Below, in pieces: positions 8,785 to 18,505 of a DNA stretch of 64,000 nt. The translations under genes were made by a program, and so were the position numbers. This DNA is from Brevibacterium epidermidis NBRC 14811 (GTDB lineage Bacteria; Actinomycetota; Actinomycetes; Actinomycetales; Brevibacteriaceae). How positions within the stretch are numbered: the first letter of the stretch is position 1; the number at the start of each line of letters is the position of its first letter. The notes beneath the pieces are model-generated. The model was not told the DNA's origin, did no database searches, and saw only the letters and a list, made by a program, of their open reading frames with translations. The stretch spans positions 186,001 through 250,000 of the forward strand of contig NZ_BCSJ01000011.1 in the NCBI RefSeq assembly GCF_001570805.1, read 5' to 3'.

Positions 8785-9417
8785 ATGTCCGATTCTGTCC
8801 CATTGGCCGGTAATGATGCTGCAACGCTCGCACTTCTGGCGTTCGGCGAGCTGACCGGTTTCGAACGTATGGCCACAAACGCGACGACCGCAGCGGATCT
8901 GGATGACAAGGTCATCCTGGCGCGGCTGGCCTCTCAGTCATTCGCGAACTTCGAACAGCTCTCACAGCACATCGATCAGATGGGCCAGGATGTGATCGAG
9001 CTCTGTCAGCATTTCGAACCGACCTTCAGCACTCTGGCTGAAAGGACTCGTCCTCGCGACTGGTACGAAAGCCTCATGAAGGGATTCGTCTTCGACGGAA
9101 TCATGAATGATTTCTACCGCACGGCCGTGGACGAACTCGCGGAGCCCGGATACAGCCTGGCTATTGCAATTCTCGATGATACACGTGCCAGCGAATATGC
9201 GCGCAATCGTCTGACATCCGAAGTGGCGGTCGACACACAGCTGGCCTCGCGGCTGGCACTGTGGGGTCGCAAGCTCGTCGCCGAGACCCTGGGACGTGCG
9301 CGCAGCCTGCTCACCGACCCGTTCCTCGGCCTCGACGAAGACCTCGTCGTCGAATTGATCCCGGCGGTGACATCGAACCATTCGAAGCGGATGTCGGCAC
9401 TCGGCCTCGTCGCCTGA
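8785..9417 (+). CDS. ferritin-like fold-containing protein
   Basis: The 210-residue protein is entirely helical in character. It resembles the ferritin-like proteins that actinobacteria keep next to rhlE and DUF3107, a family distantly related to MiaE-type tRNA hydroxylases. Possible di-iron ligands occur as Glu/His in long helices (FGELTGFERMA, NFEQLSQHIDQMG, YRTAVDELAEPGY), but a complete ExxH pair is not obvious, so enzymatic activity is uncertain. It is divergent from the helicase and converges on DUF3107. Confidence 0.82.
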   Translation: MSDSVPLAGNDAATLALLAFGELTGFERMATNATTAADLDDKVILARLASQSFANFEQLSQHIDQMGQDVIELCQHFEPTFSTLAERTRPRDWYESLMKGFVFDGIMNDFYRTAVDELAEPGYSLAIAILDDTRASEYARNRLTSEVAVDTQLASRLALWGRKLVAETLGRARSLLTDPFLGLDEDLVVELIPAVTSNHSKRMSALGLVA

Positions 9418-9497
9418 TCCCACGACGGGCGCGCAATTCCGCGACTGGCGTCCGATTTCGTGGCGGACTGGTCGCACGAACCCACGACGGATACAGG

Positions 9498-9528
9498 AAG
9501 GGCCCTGGTCATCGTGACCGGGGCCCTT
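9498..9528. terminator. bidirectional terminator hairpin
   Basis: AAGGGCCC with GGTCA, a short loop, then TGACC with GGGCCCTT forms a long stem between two converging genes, followed by TTC on the plus strand. Confidence 0.7.
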
Positions 9529-9546
9529 TCTGTTCAGGCGTGCAGC

Positions 9547-9768
9547 TCAGGCACTGAAGCCCACACGACGAGGTGTCTCAGCTCCGATTTCGAGGTAGCC
9601 GAGCGAAGCCGAGGGCACGAAGACCTGACGGCCCTTCGTGTCGGTGAAGGTCAGCAGCCCTTCGGACTGGATCTTCTCTTCGACGCGGGCTGCGAGTTCC
9701 TTCGCATCTTCGTCGGTTTCGAGGATGATTTCGCGCTGAGTCTGCTTGACGCCGATCTTGATTTCCAT
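9547..9768 (-). CDS. DUF3107 family protein
   Basis: The 73-residue protein begins MEIKIGVKQTQREI and ends in a basic/hydrophobic stretch. It matches the small DUF3107 family (TB9.4 in Mycobacterium tuberculosis), which is conserved beside a TetR gene and a ferritin-like gene. The function of the family is not known to me. A GGAG sequence lies just upstream of the ATG. The cytoplasmic, compact alpha/beta appearance suggests a binding protein rather than an enzyme. Confidence 0.88.
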   Translation of the reverse strand: MEIKIGVKQTQREIILETDEDAKELAARVEEKIQSEGLLTFTDTKGRQVFVPSASLGYLEIGAETPRRVGFSA

Positions 9769-9888
9769 GGTGCTCCTTGTGCCGATGCTCGATGACCGAT
9801 GACGGTTTGGACTGTGCTCAGCTTAACGTCCGCAGACAGGGGTTTCTTCCCTATGGATTCCGCTGAGGGCTGAGGGGCCGGTGGCTGG

Positions 9889-10482
9889 TCAGCGGTCCGC
9901 GAACGACCGCAGACCGCCCCAGCTCATCTGGGTGAGCAGCTCGACGGCCGTGTCGGCGTCGATTCCGCGCTGCGAGTCGATCTGCTTGACGACGACCTCG
10001 GCGGTGCCGATGAGCGCCCGACACAGCAGCTGCGCCTCATCGTCGGTGAGGCGGGCGAAGCTCTGCAGGGCCGAGACGACCCGTGTCGCGGAACTCTCTC
10101 GCAGCGCGCGCAGCTTCTGTTCGGCCTTCGGCTCGTAGACATCCGAATTGAAGATGATGACGAACTCTTCGCGGTGTGAGACCACGAAGTCGAAATAGGC
10201 GCGGTAAGTCGCATGGACCTGCTCATGCGGGTCGGTGGTCGACCCCAGCGCCTCTGCCAGACGCGAGTCGAGGTGCGCCGCCGAGGAATCGATGAGGGCC
10301 AGGTAGAGATCCTGCTTGGAATCGAAGTGCTGATAGAGCACTGGCTTGGACACACCGGCAGCCTCGGCGATCATGTCCATCGAGGTCGTCCGATATCCAC
10401 GGGTGGCGAAAACGGAGCGTGCGACTCCCACCAATTGGTCGCGGCGCTGGTCACGGGGCAATCTCTGTTGTGGACTCGACAT
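9889..10482 (-). CDS. TetR family transcriptional regulator
   Basis: The 197-residue protein has an N-terminal TetR helix-turn-helix (about 15-60: VARSVFATRGYRTTSMDM, IAEAAGVSKPVLYQHFDSK). The C-terminal ligand domain is helical (AYFDFVVSHREEFVIIF) with no recognisable ligand signature. The gene is the syntenic equivalent of Rv3208, which lies between DUF3107 and the adn region. TAGCAT lies exactly 6 nt upstream of the ATG, so the transcript is probably leaderless. No clear palindromic operator was seen in the 115-bp gap to adnA, so its target is unassigned. Confidence 0.92.
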   Translation of the reverse strand: MSSPQQRLPRDQRRDQLVGVARSVFATRGYRTTSMDMIAEAAGVSKPVLYQHFDSKQDLYLALIDSSAAHLDSRLAEALGSTTDPHEQVHATYRAYFDFVVSHREEFVIIFNSDVYEPKAEQKLRALRESSATRVVSALQSFARLTDDEAQLLCRALIGTAEVVVKQIDSQRGIDADTAVELLTQMSWGGLRSFADR

Positions 10483-10488
10483 TCTTCA

Positions 10489-10494
10489 ATGCTA
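10489..10494 (-). promoter_or_regulatory. -10 element TAGCAT for leaderless tetR transcript
   Basis: TAGCAT, then 6 nt (TGAAGA), then the ATG at 10482 on the minus strand, the same geometry as other leaderless starts in this window. Confidence 0.5.
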
Positions 10495-10597
10495 CGCGAA
10501 GACCGGCCGTGGACCGGGCATCTGGGCGTTCGCTTCGACGACGCGCCGGTTCCGGGGCCGGAAGTCTCATGTCAGTGGGCCGTGATGGAATACGAGT

Positions 10598-13500
10598 ATG
10601 GATGAGATGACACGGCGAATGGGCAGCACCCTGCTCTCCGGTGGCTGCCTGAATATCATCGGGCGGCCGGGAACCGGGAAGACGACTCTGCTCGAGTCGC
10701 TCTATGCGCAGCTGGTGTCGACGGTCGAGCCGGCTTCCGTCCTCGTCCTCACTCCCGATCGCGATCACGCCGATGTGCTGCGCAATCGACTTCGGCTGCC
10801 TGCCGATGCGGTGCTGTCTTCCGCTCCGGCCCGCAGCCTCGCGTCCTTCGCCTATGGGATCGCTCGTGCCGCACATACGACGCGGACCGGTGAGGATCTC
10901 GAATTCATCTCCGGAGCCGATCAGGATGTGTTCCTCGCCGACCTCCTCGCCGGCCACGAACTCGGCCATTCCCGCGGCCCGGCGTGGCCGCCGGAGATCA
11001 CCGCCGAGGTGCGCTCCACCTCGGCTTTCCGAACCGAGGTCCGCGACGCACTCAACCGAGTGATGGAATTCGACTTCGGAATGCGCATGCCCGGCCCCTC
11101 ACCGGAGACCTCGGAACATGTGTTCGACTTCGGTCGCAGCGCCCTCGACCGCGCCTTGGCTGAGAATCCCGATCCGCGGTGGCAGGCCGTGGCCGAGATC
11201 CTCGACGAATATCTGGGCATCATGTCCATGCCCGGATACGGTGGCGTCGACTCCGCGACGGTGCTCGCCCTCGCCGCTTTCGAGATCTTCCGCGAACCCG
11301 CAGAGGTGACCGCTGGCAGATCGTGGACCTTTGCTCCCGACCAGGTGCCCACAGTGGTCCTGGCTGACGGCGTCCAGGATTTCCCGGCCGCCAGTTGGGG
11401 GATCCTCGAACAGCTGCGCGCCCGGGGGAGTGCGGTCGCCCTGTTCGGTTCTCCCGAGACGGTGACCGGTCGATTCCACGGAGCCGACGCTTCGATCCTC
11501 GATCGGGCCACGACCGACGCCGGTTTCGAATCGGTCGTCCTCGACCGTCAGTGGGATGTCGATCCGGCATTGGCGAAAGCCATCGACGGCTTCGGTGCCA
11601 GGATCACCACGCGCTGGTCGATCGGCCACATGCCTCGCCCCCGTCCGGCAGGGGACGAATCCGATCCTGCAACTGCCGTCGGTGAGGCTTCGTCGGTCCT
11701 ACCACTCGAGACTCAGTTCGCGGCACCACCCGAGGAGCCCTCGCCTGCAACGGCGGCGTCTGCAGTGGAGACCCACGTGTTCGAAGGCAGCGCGTCCGGA
11801 CACCGGTATCTCGCCCGACGGATCACGAACTTCGTCGAACAGGGCCATAACTGGTCGGATGTCGCACTCATCTGCCGCAACTCCTCAAGCGCACGCGCGA
11901 TCGCCAATGAGCTGCGAGCCTCAGGAGTCTCGATCGCCACCCTGATGCAGCCGCTCAACGTCGACCCCGCGACCGCACCGCTGTTGGACCTGCTCTCGGC
12001 AACTCCGGATTTCGACGATGACGAATCGATCGCCGAACTCGCTCTGTCACTGGCCGGCAGCATCTACGTCCGCCTCGACCCCGTGCAGATCCGCCGCTTC
12101 CGGCGAGCCGTGCGCAGACAGTTCCCAGCGCCCAGCAGCACCGCATCACTGGCTCAAGCGCTGCGCAGCCCCATCGACGAATCATCACCACAGGGACTGG
12201 CCACCATCTCCCGGATGCTCCATGCCGCCGCGGAGGTCGGCACTACCGACCCCCACCAAGCGCTGTGGAGCATCTGGGACGCGGCCGGGGTCGCGGAGAG
12301 ATGGCAGACCGAAGCCCTGCGCGACCCGGAATCGGTGACCAACGGCTATCTCGATTCAGTGCTGCGACTGTTCGCCCTGGCCGAGAAGATCGCCGACCGC
12401 GGCGGATTCACTGCGCGCTCGTTCGCCGGAATCGTCGCCGAACAGGACATCGCCCAGGACTCCCTGGCCGATACCGCCGGATTCGCCGATCACGTCCTGG
12501 TCGGCACCCCGTCCTCGCTGGCCCATGTGCGCGTGCCCCTCGTGATCATCGCCGAAGTCAACGAAGGCGTCTGGCCGAACCCGAAGCTGCGTGGCGGAAT
12601 CCTCGGCCTCACCGACCTCACCGCGGTGCTTGCCACGGGGGAGACGGTCACCGGCGATCCCGGCTACCACGCACATGCGAAGCGAACGAACCTGCGCGAA
12701 GAGGGCGAACTGTTCTATACCGCGCTCAGCCGGGCTCAGGAACTCGTGCTCGTCACCGCAGTCACCGATGCGGAGACCGAACCATCACCGTTCTTCGATG
12801 TCCTCGCCGCTGCTTCGACAAAAGACGCCGATGCAGCCGACGGCTATGCGATCACCCACGAAGATGAGCTGCCTCCGCTGACGCTGCCGGAGATGGCCGC
12901 TCATGCTCGTGCCCATCTGCTGCAGTCGGCCGCTGCAGCGAACAGCGAGGAAGCAGGGTCGCCGACAGCGGTTTCGGACAGCACCTCTGCCGAGAACCCG
13001 GAGAGCTCTGCGATTCCGGACTCAGACACACAGTCATGGGCGTCGCTGATGAGGGCGCTGTCGGATGCCGGTCGGACGGTGGAATCACCGACGCAGTGGC
13101 GGGAGGCAGAGGACATCACGACGGATGAGCCGCTCTTCACAGATTCGGATACGGTCCGCGTGTCACCCTCGCAAGTCGAAGCGTTCAACGATTGCTCTCT
13201 CCGGTGGTTCCTCACCCGCAATGGCGGTGACCGTCCGATGTCGACAGCACAGAGTCTCGGGACCATCATCCACGCCGCCGCCGAGAACTATCCGGAAGGA
13301 CCCACCTCTGCGATCCGAAGCTTTGTGGAAGCGGAGTTCGGATCTCTGGAATTCGATGCGGAATGGGAACGTGAACGGGAATTCGACGTGGCGATGAGCA
13401 TGGCCGACCGCCTCGGCGATTACATCAAGAAGACTCCGGGCCGCCTCGTCGGGGTCGAAGCGCAGGTCTATGCGGTCGGAGTCGACGGAGACGGACGCGA

Positions 13501-13921
13501 GTGGAAGGTCACCGGACGCCTCGACCGGGTCGAGGAAGTCGAGGGCGGACTGCGCATCGTCGACTTCAAGACCGGCAGGAACGTCGTCGCCGGTAAGGAG
13601 ATGGACCGCCACGCCCAGCTGGGCGTGTACCAGGAAGCGATCAATTCCGGCACCATCAGGATCGGTGAGGATCAGGAGATCGACGCCCACGCCTTCGGCG
13701 CCGAACTCGTCTTCCTGCGCAAGTCTGCCCGGACGGTTCGGGAGCAATCGGCGCTGGAAGTCGATGAGAACCCCGAATGGGCACGCGAACTCATCGACGA
13801 CGTGTCCGGCAGGATGCGTGCTGCGAGCTTCCCTGCACGGGTGGAGCCGCAGAAGTGTCAGTCCTGCCCCGTCCGATCATCGTGCCCGGCGATCGGTCCG
13901 AAGATGTTGGAGGAGAACTGA
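10598..13921 (+). CDS. adnA: AdnA subunit of helicase-nuclease
   Basis: The 1107-residue protein is the first subunit of the AdnAB end-resection motor-nuclease, which processes double-strand breaks. Walker A reads GRPGTGKTT (Lys28). The Walker B equivalent near residue 253 reads LADGVQD instead of the LDEFQD of active UvrD-like motors, consistent with AdnA being the weaker motor. The C-terminal PD-(D/E)XK nuclease shows RIVDFKTGRN. A four-cysteine set (Cys866 in NDCSLRWF, then Cys1087, 1090 and 1096) matches AddB-type iron-sulphur nucleases. A long acidic/Ser-rich linker (about 770-845) is probably disordered. The gene ends in TGATG, overlapping adnB by one base. Confidence 0.93.
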   Translation: MDEMTRRMGSTLLSGGCLNIIGRPGTGKTTLLESLYAQLVSTVEPASVLVLTPDRDHADVLRNRLRLPADAVLSSAPARSLASFAYGIARAAHTTRTGEDLEFISGADQDVFLADLLAGHELGHSRGPAWPPEITAEVRSTSAFRTEVRDALNRVMEFDFGMRMPGPSPETSEHVFDFGRSALDRALAENPDPRWQAVAEILDEYLGIMSMPGYGGVDSATVLALAAFEIFREPAEVTAGRSWTFAPDQVPTVVLADGVQDFPAASWGILEQLRARGSAVALFGSPETVTGRFHGADASILDRATTDAGFESVVLDRQWDVDPALAKAIDGFGARITTRWSIGHMPRPRPAGDESDPATAVGEASSVLPLETQFAAPPEEPSPATAASAVETHVFEGSASGHRYLARRITNFVEQGHNWSDVALICRNSSSARAIANELRASGVSIATLMQPLNVDPATAPLLDLLSATPDFDDDESIAELALSLAGSIYVRLDPVQIRRFRRAVRRQFPAPSSTASLAQALRSPIDESSPQGLATISRMLHAAAEVGTTDPHQALWSIWDAAGVAERWQTEALRDPESVTNGYLDSVLRLFALAEKIADRGGFTARSFAGIVAEQDIAQDSLADTAGFADHVLVGTPSSLAHVRVPLVIIAEVNEGVWPNPKLRGGILGLTDLTAVLATGETVTGDPGYHAHAKRTNLREEGELFYTALSRAQELVLVTAVTDAETEPSPFFDVLAAASTKDADAADGYAITHEDELPPLTLPEMAAHARAHLLQSAAAANSEEAGSPTAVSDSTSAENPESSAIPDSDTQSWASLMRALSDAGRTVESPTQWREAEDITTDEPLFTDSDTVRVSPSQVEAFNDCSLRWFLTRNGGDRPMSTAQSLGTIIHAAAENYPEGPTSAIRSFVEAEFGSLEFDAEWEREREFDVAMSMADRLGDYIKKTPGRLVGVEAQVYAVGVDGDGREWKVTGRLDRVEEVEGGLRIVDFKTGRNVVAGKEMDRHAQLGVYQEAINSGTIRIGEDQEIDAHAFGAELVFLRKSARTVREQSALEVDENPEWARELIDDVSGRMRAASFPARVEPQKCQSCPVRSSCPAIGPKMLEEN

Positions 13922-16900
13922 TGCGCTTCACTGCCGAGCGGCTTGCCGAGCTCACAGCCGCCGATCCTGCCCAGGCCTTCCCGCCCAGCCCGGAGCAGAA
14001 GGTGATCATCGAGGCCGACCCCGCACAGTCGATGAAAGTCACCGCCGGGGCCGGCTCCGGAAAGACCACCGTCATCTCGCAGAGAGTGGTGTGGCTGGTC
14101 GCAAACGAGCACGTGTCTCCCGAAGAGATCCTCGGCCTGACCTTCACTCGAAAAGCCGTCGGAGAACTCGGTGGACGCATCCGAGTGCTTCTGTCCCGTC
14201 TGCGGCACAACCTCGGACGCGGCCAGGACCTGTCCCTGCCCGGTCTCGACAATCCGACCGTGTCCACGTACAACTCCTATGCCGCATCGATTGTCAGCGA
14301 ACACGGGGTGAGCATCGGCATCGAGCCCGAAACGGTACTGCTCGATGACGCCGCAGCTCACACCCTCGCAGGGAATCTCATCGATTCCACACCATCCGAA
14401 GAGATCCCCGGAGACTTCTCCCGCGAGACGATGATCGCCGACATCATCGCTTTGGCCGGGCAGATGAATGATCACGGTCGGGATGTCGAGGAGGTCACGG
14501 ACTATCTCGAGCAGTGCCTGGCCGCGCTGGTGTCCAGCAAAGGCAAACCCGTCGATCCCAACGGACGGCGGGCTAAGCTCGAAGCGAAGATCCGCACGGC
14601 TCGACTGGCTGATGCCTATATGCGCGCGAAACGACGCAACCTGGCCATGGACTTCTCCGACCAGGTGCGCTTCGCCCAACGCATCCTCGACGAAGTGCCC
14701 GCTGCCGCAGAGGCCGAGAGGGCACGGTGGAAGATCGTCCTCCTCGACGAGTTCCAGGACACGTCGGTGGCTCAGCTGAAGCTGTTGCGTGACCTCTTCC
14801 ACTCCACTGCCGTCACCGCCGTCGGCGATCCTCGCCAGGCCATCTACGGTTGGCGCGGTGCCAGCGCTGACAACATGGTGCGGTTCTCCTCTGATTTCCG
14901 CGATGTCGAATCCCTGTCGCTGAGCACAAGTTGGCGCAATGACCGTTCGATCCTGCAGGTGGCCAATCGCATCGCCTCCGGACTCGCTGACAGCAATGAG
15001 TCCCCGCTGTCGGCTCGCGACGGTGCCGGAGACGGCGAAGTCAACGTGGAGATCAGCTCCGGTGCCCACGACCCCGATTTCCTCACCACTGGTCTGCGCG
15101 CACTCACGGAATGGTTCCACACTGTCCCGGAAGGTTCGTCGAAAGCGGTGCTGTGCCGCAAGCGAGCCCATTTCGCACCGGTGGCGGCGGCCCTGGAAGC
15201 CGCCGGGTTCGCCGTTCATGTGCACGGTTCCTCCGGGCTGCTGACCGACCCCTTCGTCGCCGATCTGCGCGCAGTGCTCACCGCCGCGGTCGATCCGATG
15301 GCTGGCGACGAAATCATGAGGCTCATCAGCGGACGGATGCTCGGCCTCGGTGCGGGCGATATAGCAGGACTGCAGGCTTTCACCCGTCGTCAGACCGAGA
15401 GGCGAGCCTCCGATAGGGCCGAGCCGACCGCCGAGGAAGTCATCGTCGAAGCCATCGACCAGGCGACGATCGTCGAAGGCATCGATGAACTCATCGAGGT
15501 CCAGCGTGCGCTCGACCAGGGAGCGCGGACGAGTGCGGACAAGGGACTTGTCGCCGACTATCAACAGTCCGGCCTGAGTTCGGAGGCGCTGCATCGTCTG
15601 GTCCGATTGGCTCGCGCGCTGCGGACTACCCGATCGGGTACGGGCACAATCACGTCGATCATCCGCACCGCGATGTCCGAGACTGGAATCGATTCGGACA
15701 TCTGGGGCCTCAGCGATTCCCTGCGCAATCTGCACAGAAGCTCCGTCGACGCGTTCCTGTCCGCGGCCAGCCAATACTCGGCTACTGACGACAAACCCTC
15801 GATCACAGGCTTCCTGTCCTGGCTCAGTCTCATGGAAGCCCATGATGCGCTGAGCGTCGCCGAACCGACGACGGCAGCCGATGCGATCAACATCATGACC
15901 GTTCACGCCTCGAAGGGGCTGGAATTCGACGCCGTCGCCGTTCCCTCCCTGGTGGTCAAGGACTTCCCGACCGAGCCGCGGGACAAGGAAGGGTGGATGG
16001 ACCGCACCGCCCTGCCGTACCCGCTGCGCGGTGACCGCGCTCATCTCGTCGACTTCGACCTGCGGGAAGCCGAATTCGATACGAAGAAGGCCCTGGACGA
16101 GTGGATCGGAGACTTCATCCGCCCGAAGATCGCCGACGCACATGAGGGGGAGGAACGGCGACTGGCCTATGTGGCATTCACCCGCGCCAAGAGGCATCTG
16201 TGGCTCGGAGCGGAACTGATGGGTTCGCGCGCCACTCCCGACGATCCCTCGCCCTTCCTCACCGAAGCGATCGAAGCCTTGGGGCTGGAGGTGGACGTTC
16301 CGGAACCGGCCGACGAATCGGCTGAGGACCGGATCGAGACCACTCTATGGCCGGTGTTGCGTACGAGGCAGGTCGCCGCGGCCCAACGTGCCGCAGGATG
16401 GGTCGAAGCGAGCCCGGATGTCAGCTTGGAGTCCTTGGCCGAGGAATCGGGGGTGATCGGGCGCTTCGCCGCTCAGGCACTGCGTATCGCCGACCGCCCC
16501 GAAACCACGTCCGCGGCGACGATGCCCGACCGCCTGTCGGCGACAGCATTGGTCGCATGGCGAAGGGACCCGCAGGGATTCCGTACACAGACTCTGCGTC
16601 CGATCCCGACTCCGCCGAGCCGTGCTGCCGAGATCGGAACGACCTTCCATTCCTGGGTGGAACAGCATTTCGGTCAGTCGAGCATTGACATCGGCGACGA
16701 CGAATCGGTGCGACCGATCGACGCCGCGACGATCGAACGGCTGCAGGCGACGTTCTCAGCTTCCGATTTCGCGACGCGACGGGCCGACCATGTGGAGATG
16801 TCGTTCGAGCTCGTCCTGGGCAGGTTCCGGGTGCCGGGGAAGATCGATGCTGTCTTCATCACTGGGGACCATGCCGAGGTCGTGGATTGGAAGACGTCGA

Positions 16901-17100
16901 AGAAACCCGACGCCGCAGTGCTCGAGGTGATGAAATGGCAGCTGGCGCTCTACCGGTTCGCGATCCTGCGCGTGCATCCGGAGATCACCGAGGTGACCGG
17001 GACGTTCTACTTCGTCGGCAGTGATGAGGTCGTGCAGTTCACCGATCTGCCCGACGAGGACGAAGTCATCGCTTGGTTGGAAGCCAACGACGTCGGCTGA
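13921..17100 (+). CDS. adnB: AdnB subunit of helicase-nuclease
   Basis: The 1059-residue UvrD-family helicase fused to a nuclease is the main motor of AdnAB. Motifs: Q motif before TAGAGSGKTT (Lys48), LTFTRKAVGEL, LLDEFQDTS, GDPRQAIYGWRGA, NIMTVHASKGLEFD and YVAFTRAKRHLW. The C-terminal nuclease core appears near 985-1000 (GDHAEVVDWKTSKK) with a following QLALYRFA. The open frame extends 48 codons upstream inside adnA, but the ATG at 13921 overlaps the adnA stop and gives the normal N-terminus (MRFTAERLAEL), so that start is used. Translational coupling suggests equal subunit supply. Confidence 0.95.
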   Translation: MRFTAERLAELTAADPAQAFPPSPEQKVIIEADPAQSMKVTAGAGSGKTTVISQRVVWLVANEHVSPEEILGLTFTRKAVGELGGRIRVLLSRLRHNLGRGQDLSLPGLDNPTVSTYNSYAASIVSEHGVSIGIEPETVLLDDAAAHTLAGNLIDSTPSEEIPGDFSRETMIADIIALAGQMNDHGRDVEEVTDYLEQCLAALVSSKGKPVDPNGRRAKLEAKIRTARLADAYMRAKRRNLAMDFSDQVRFAQRILDEVPAAAEAERARWKIVLLDEFQDTSVAQLKLLRDLFHSTAVTAVGDPRQAIYGWRGASADNMVRFSSDFRDVESLSLSTSWRNDRSILQVANRIASGLADSNESPLSARDGAGDGEVNVEISSGAHDPDFLTTGLRALTEWFHTVPEGSSKAVLCRKRAHFAPVAAALEAAGFAVHVHGSSGLLTDPFVADLRAVLTAAVDPMAGDEIMRLISGRMLGLGAGDIAGLQAFTRRQTERRASDRAEPTAEEVIVEAIDQATIVEGIDELIEVQRALDQGARTSADKGLVADYQQSGLSSEALHRLVRLARALRTTRSGTGTITSIIRTAMSETGIDSDIWGLSDSLRNLHRSSVDAFLSAASQYSATDDKPSITGFLSWLSLMEAHDALSVAEPTTAADAINIMTVHASKGLEFDAVAVPSLVVKDFPTEPRDKEGWMDRTALPYPLRGDRAHLVDFDLREAEFDTKKALDEWIGDFIRPKIADAHEGEERRLAYVAFTRAKRHLWLGAELMGSRATPDDPSPFLTEAIEALGLEVDVPEPADESAEDRIETTLWPVLRTRQVAAAQRAAGWVEASPDVSLESLAEESGVIGRFAAQALRIADRPETTSAATMPDRLSATALVAWRRDPQGFRTQTLRPIPTPPSRAAEIGTTFHSWVEQHFGQSSIDIGDDESVRPIDAATIERLQATFSASDFATRRADHVEMSFELVLGRFRVPGKIDAVFITGDHAEVVDWKTSKKPDAAVLEVMKWQLALYRFAILRVHPEITEVTGTFYFVGSDEVVQFTDLPDEDEVIAWLEANDVG

Positions 17101-17129
17101 GAAAGGCGGATATGGGACGTCGGCTGAGA

Positions 17130-18368
17130 TCAGCGGATCCAGCCGGTCTCTTCCCCGTTATCAGTTTCGTCGGACTCCCGAGTCGGTTCGGTCCGCACCT
17201 GCGAACCCGGCTCCGAGTCGAATTCCGCATCGTCATCAGAGGCTGTCTCTGACGGCTGCGCGCCGGGAATGAACACATCGGCGGGTGCGGTCTCTGTGAT
17301 CGCGGCTTCGACATCGGGAGCATCGGTCGCTGCCGCTGCAGTCGCTGCGGCCGCACCGCGAGGAGCCTCGTCGCGAGAGGACTCATCGTCGGCAGAGCCG
17401 GCAGCAGAATCCGCGGCAGGGGCTTCAGCGCTGGCATTTTCATCGGCGGAGCCGCCGAACAGAACGTCATTGAAAGAATTGAGGAGTTCGGCGGCGTCGT
17501 CGACGGCCGTCCCGTCCCCGGAATCGACTGCTTCGAGCAGCCAGTCGAGAACTGCGAATTCGGCCAACAGCTCGGCACGGGCGATGACATACTCATCGGC
17601 GCGGGGCCGGGAATTGCGGTATTCCTCGTAGAAGGTCGGCAGGGCAGCAGGATCGATCAGCGCCGAAGCCGCCGCCAGGTCGATGGCCGGGTCTGCCACT
17701 CGCAGACGACCGATCTCCGCGAGAGCGAGCACTCGTTCCTGATCGGTATAGACACTCGTCTCGTCGAGGGAGCCGTGGATGGGCGTGGCGAGGAAATGCC
17801 AGAGCGCGACCTTCTCGAATTCCTCTTCCCAATGCTGCAGCAGAGACGATGGCACCCGTCCGGTGCTCGCCGCCTGGTCGAGACGTTCGAGGATGAGGAA
17901 CTGTGATCGAGAGGGATCCTCCACTGGGAAACCGGCGTCGGACACGGGCTCGGGCGCTGCCGAATGCAGAGTCGCCAGAGCCTGCGCCAATGAACTGGCT
18001 CGGGCCGTGTCCGCGATGGGCACATCCCCCAGAGGTGCACCTGGCAGCGGATCGGACAGGGTTACCGTCGTTGGGGACGAGGTGTCGAAGAAGTCGGCGT
18101 CTACCTCGGTGATGGCACGCAGACGCGGCCATACGAAGTCCGCATGCGGGTACATGGCCTCGTAGATGCGTCCGGCCTCGGCGGCCGAGCCGATGTCCGC
18201 GGTCCGATCGAGCTGGATCTGAGCCGATGCGACGAGCTGCTGTTCGCCGTCTCCCAGCAGGACTCTGACTCCGGCGTCCAGCGGCGGCAGGGGAGTCCAT
18301 GAGGTCGGGACGAAGCCGTCGAGCATCGTCGCCGCGATCGCAGTCAACTTGAGCGCCTTGGTATCCAC
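17130..18368 (-). CDS. maltokinase-cap/APH-like phosphotransferase, catalytically degenerate
   Basis: The 412-residue protein resembles the Mak_N_cap/aminoglycoside-phosphotransferase fold often found between adnB and nudC. The N-cap (1-110) and APH-like lobe (about 115-290) are recognisable. The catalytic loop reads PIHGSLDETSVY (HGS at 198-200) where active kinases have HGD...N, and the downstream IDF motif is LAEIGRL, although DPAIDLA (226-232) is kept. I infer a pseudokinase. From about 300 the chain is a long acidic Ala/Asp/Glu tail, probably disordered. The GTG at 18368 is preferred over upstream in-frame codons because it starts the family domain and TAGATT lies 7 nt upstream. It converges on adnB. 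Confidence 0.78.
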   Translation of the reverse strand: MDTKALKLTAIAATMLDGFVPTSWTPLPPLDAGVRVLLGDGEQQLVASAQIQLDRTADIGSAAEAGRIYEAMYPHADFVWPRLRAITEVDADFFDTSSPTTVTLSDPLPGAPLGDVPIADTARASSLAQALATLHSAAPEPVSDAGFPVEDPSRSQFLILERLDQAASTGRVPSSLLQHWEEEFEKVALWHFLATPIHGSLDETSVYTDQERVLALAEIGRLRVADPAIDLAAASALIDPAALPTFYEEYRNSRPRADEYVIARAELLAEFAVLDWLLEAVDSGDGTAVDDAAELLNSFNDVLFGGSADENASAEAPAADSAAGSADDESSRDEAPRGAAAATAAAATDAPDVEAAITETAPADVFIPGAQPSETASDDDAEFDSEPGSQVRTEPTRESDETDNGEETGWIR

Positions 18369-18505
18369 CTTCCCCAATCTACCGTCTGGGTTCGGCTGAG
18401 ACACGGGACTCGCCGTCGAGCGTGTCTGCCGGGGCGACTTTCGGGTCCGGGCAGGCAGACTCGGCCACGGGCGTTGTGTCAGGACGCTGGGATATCGTGG
18501 AGGGC

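Noticed and set aside
11114-11125. GAACATGTGTTC, a perfect match to the actinobacterial LexA/SOS box core (GAAC-N4-GTTC).
   Set aside because: It lies deep inside the adnA coding sequence, far from any promoter, so it is more likely a chance palindrome than an operator for a repair gene.
13858-16197. A 779-codon open frame antisense to adnB.
   Set aside because: It is a shadow of the strongly supported AdnB helicase-nuclease gene, with His/Asp/Gly-rich nonsense composition.
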